From contig JAQBOA010000061.1 of assembly GCA_028288305.1 (NCBI GenBank), forward strand, positions 1 to 56,401: a stretch of DNA of 56,401 nt. The letters are read 5' to 3'. The DNA is from Mucilaginibacter sp. Its GTDB lineage: Bacteria; Bacteroidota; Bacteroidia; Sphingobacteriales; Sphingobacteriaceae. Below, one piece after another: positions 56,276 through 56,401 of the stretch. Below the pieces are notes generated by a model. The model did no database searches, was not told where the DNA came from, and saw only the letters and a list, made by a program, of their open reading frames with translations. Made by a program: the position numbers and the translations under genes. The stretch's first letter is position 1. Each line of letters opens with the position of its first letter.

Positions 56276-56401
56276 GTAACGTCCTAAAATAGGTTGACTA
56301 TTATTGATGATACAAAAGTTGTTAAAAACTCAAACATCCACCAAAGATGTTTGAGTTTTTTTATAGATTTTAATTTTAATGGTTTCTTGTTGATGCATTT
56401 G
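56276..56401 (+). mobile_element. Possible left end of an IS3-family-like element (cut by window edge)
   Basis: TGTAACGTCC followed by TAAAATAGGTTGAC resembles the terminal sequence of IS3-type elements, which often read GTCC...GGTTGAC. An intrinsic terminator (56324-56362) follows within 50 bp, as expected for an element that blocks incoming transcription. No transposase is visible before the window ends, so this is tentative. Confidence 0.3.
56324..56362 (+). terminator. Intrinsic terminator near the window end
   Basis: 15-bp perfect stem (56324-56338 with 56346-56360, 7-nt loop, core CTCAAACATC/GATGTTTGAG) followed by TT. No plus-strand gene lies just before it, so it may belong to a mobile-element end. 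Confidence 0.7.

Overview
The window comes from a Bacteroidota chromosome, most likely a soil or plant-polymer degrader of the family Sphingobacteriaceae (Mucilaginibacter or Pedobacter-like). This is an inference from gene content: SusC/SusD pairs, Reg_prop/Y_Y_Y sensor kinases, a type-B T9SS sorting domain, FG-GAP/ASPIC lipoproteins, TAnnTTTG-type -7 boxes, A-rich leaders instead of strong Shine-Dalgarno sites, and moderate-to-low GC. No rRNA, tRNA or CRISPR array was seen.

Layout. 1-157: the 3' end of a secreted T9SS type-B substrate. 241-11813: a same-strand cluster of four orphan sensor histidine kinases (two TPR type, two beta-propeller type) with nearly identical transmitter modules, plus a small fifth copy collapsed by an internal deletion. 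No response regulator is present. 11963-16008: a YCII protein, a GlxA-type AraC regulator, a VOC protein and an M1 peptidase. 16115-36563: a polysaccharide/organic-matter utilisation locus. It has a divergent Nudix-type regulator with a degraded catalytic box, a GH3 enzyme, SusC/SusD, an ASPIC/FG-GAP lipoprotein, a vanadium-type haloperoxidase, two heme-motif FG-GAP lipoproteins and a GH2 enzyme, and it ends at a strong terminator. 36600-39280: an AT-rich island with a three-gene minus-strand cassette (UDG-fold protein, GIY-YIG-like protein, acidic unknown protein) lying between two clusters of inverted repeats, followed by an Rpn/PD-(D/E)XK nuclease gene. 40382-44860: an aldehyde dehydrogenase/DUF779 operon, divergent from an AraC regulator and a flavin amine oxidase. 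44975-48853: a TonB-dependent outer-membrane protein and a GH8 glycanase. 49043-54830: a TolC-RND-adaptor efflux operon. 55130-56112: an RRM RNA-binding protein and a GreA/GreB-like factor. 56139-56401: short AGTCCGAAA repeats and a possible IS end.

How the parts may work together. The motif GTGT-N6-TACAC occurs in three control regions: Nudix regulator/GH3, susC, and GH8/tolC. In two of them it lies next to a TACTTT(A/T)G -7 box. I propose it is the operator of a regulon that may be controlled by the Nudix-like protein. The haloperoxidase and the two CxxCH lipoproteins inside the SusCD locus suggest redox chemistry combined with glycan uptake. The UDG/GIY-YIG/acidic-protein cassette is the best candidate here for an undescribed system, possibly DNA defence or repair. 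That reading rests on fold-level similarity and context only.
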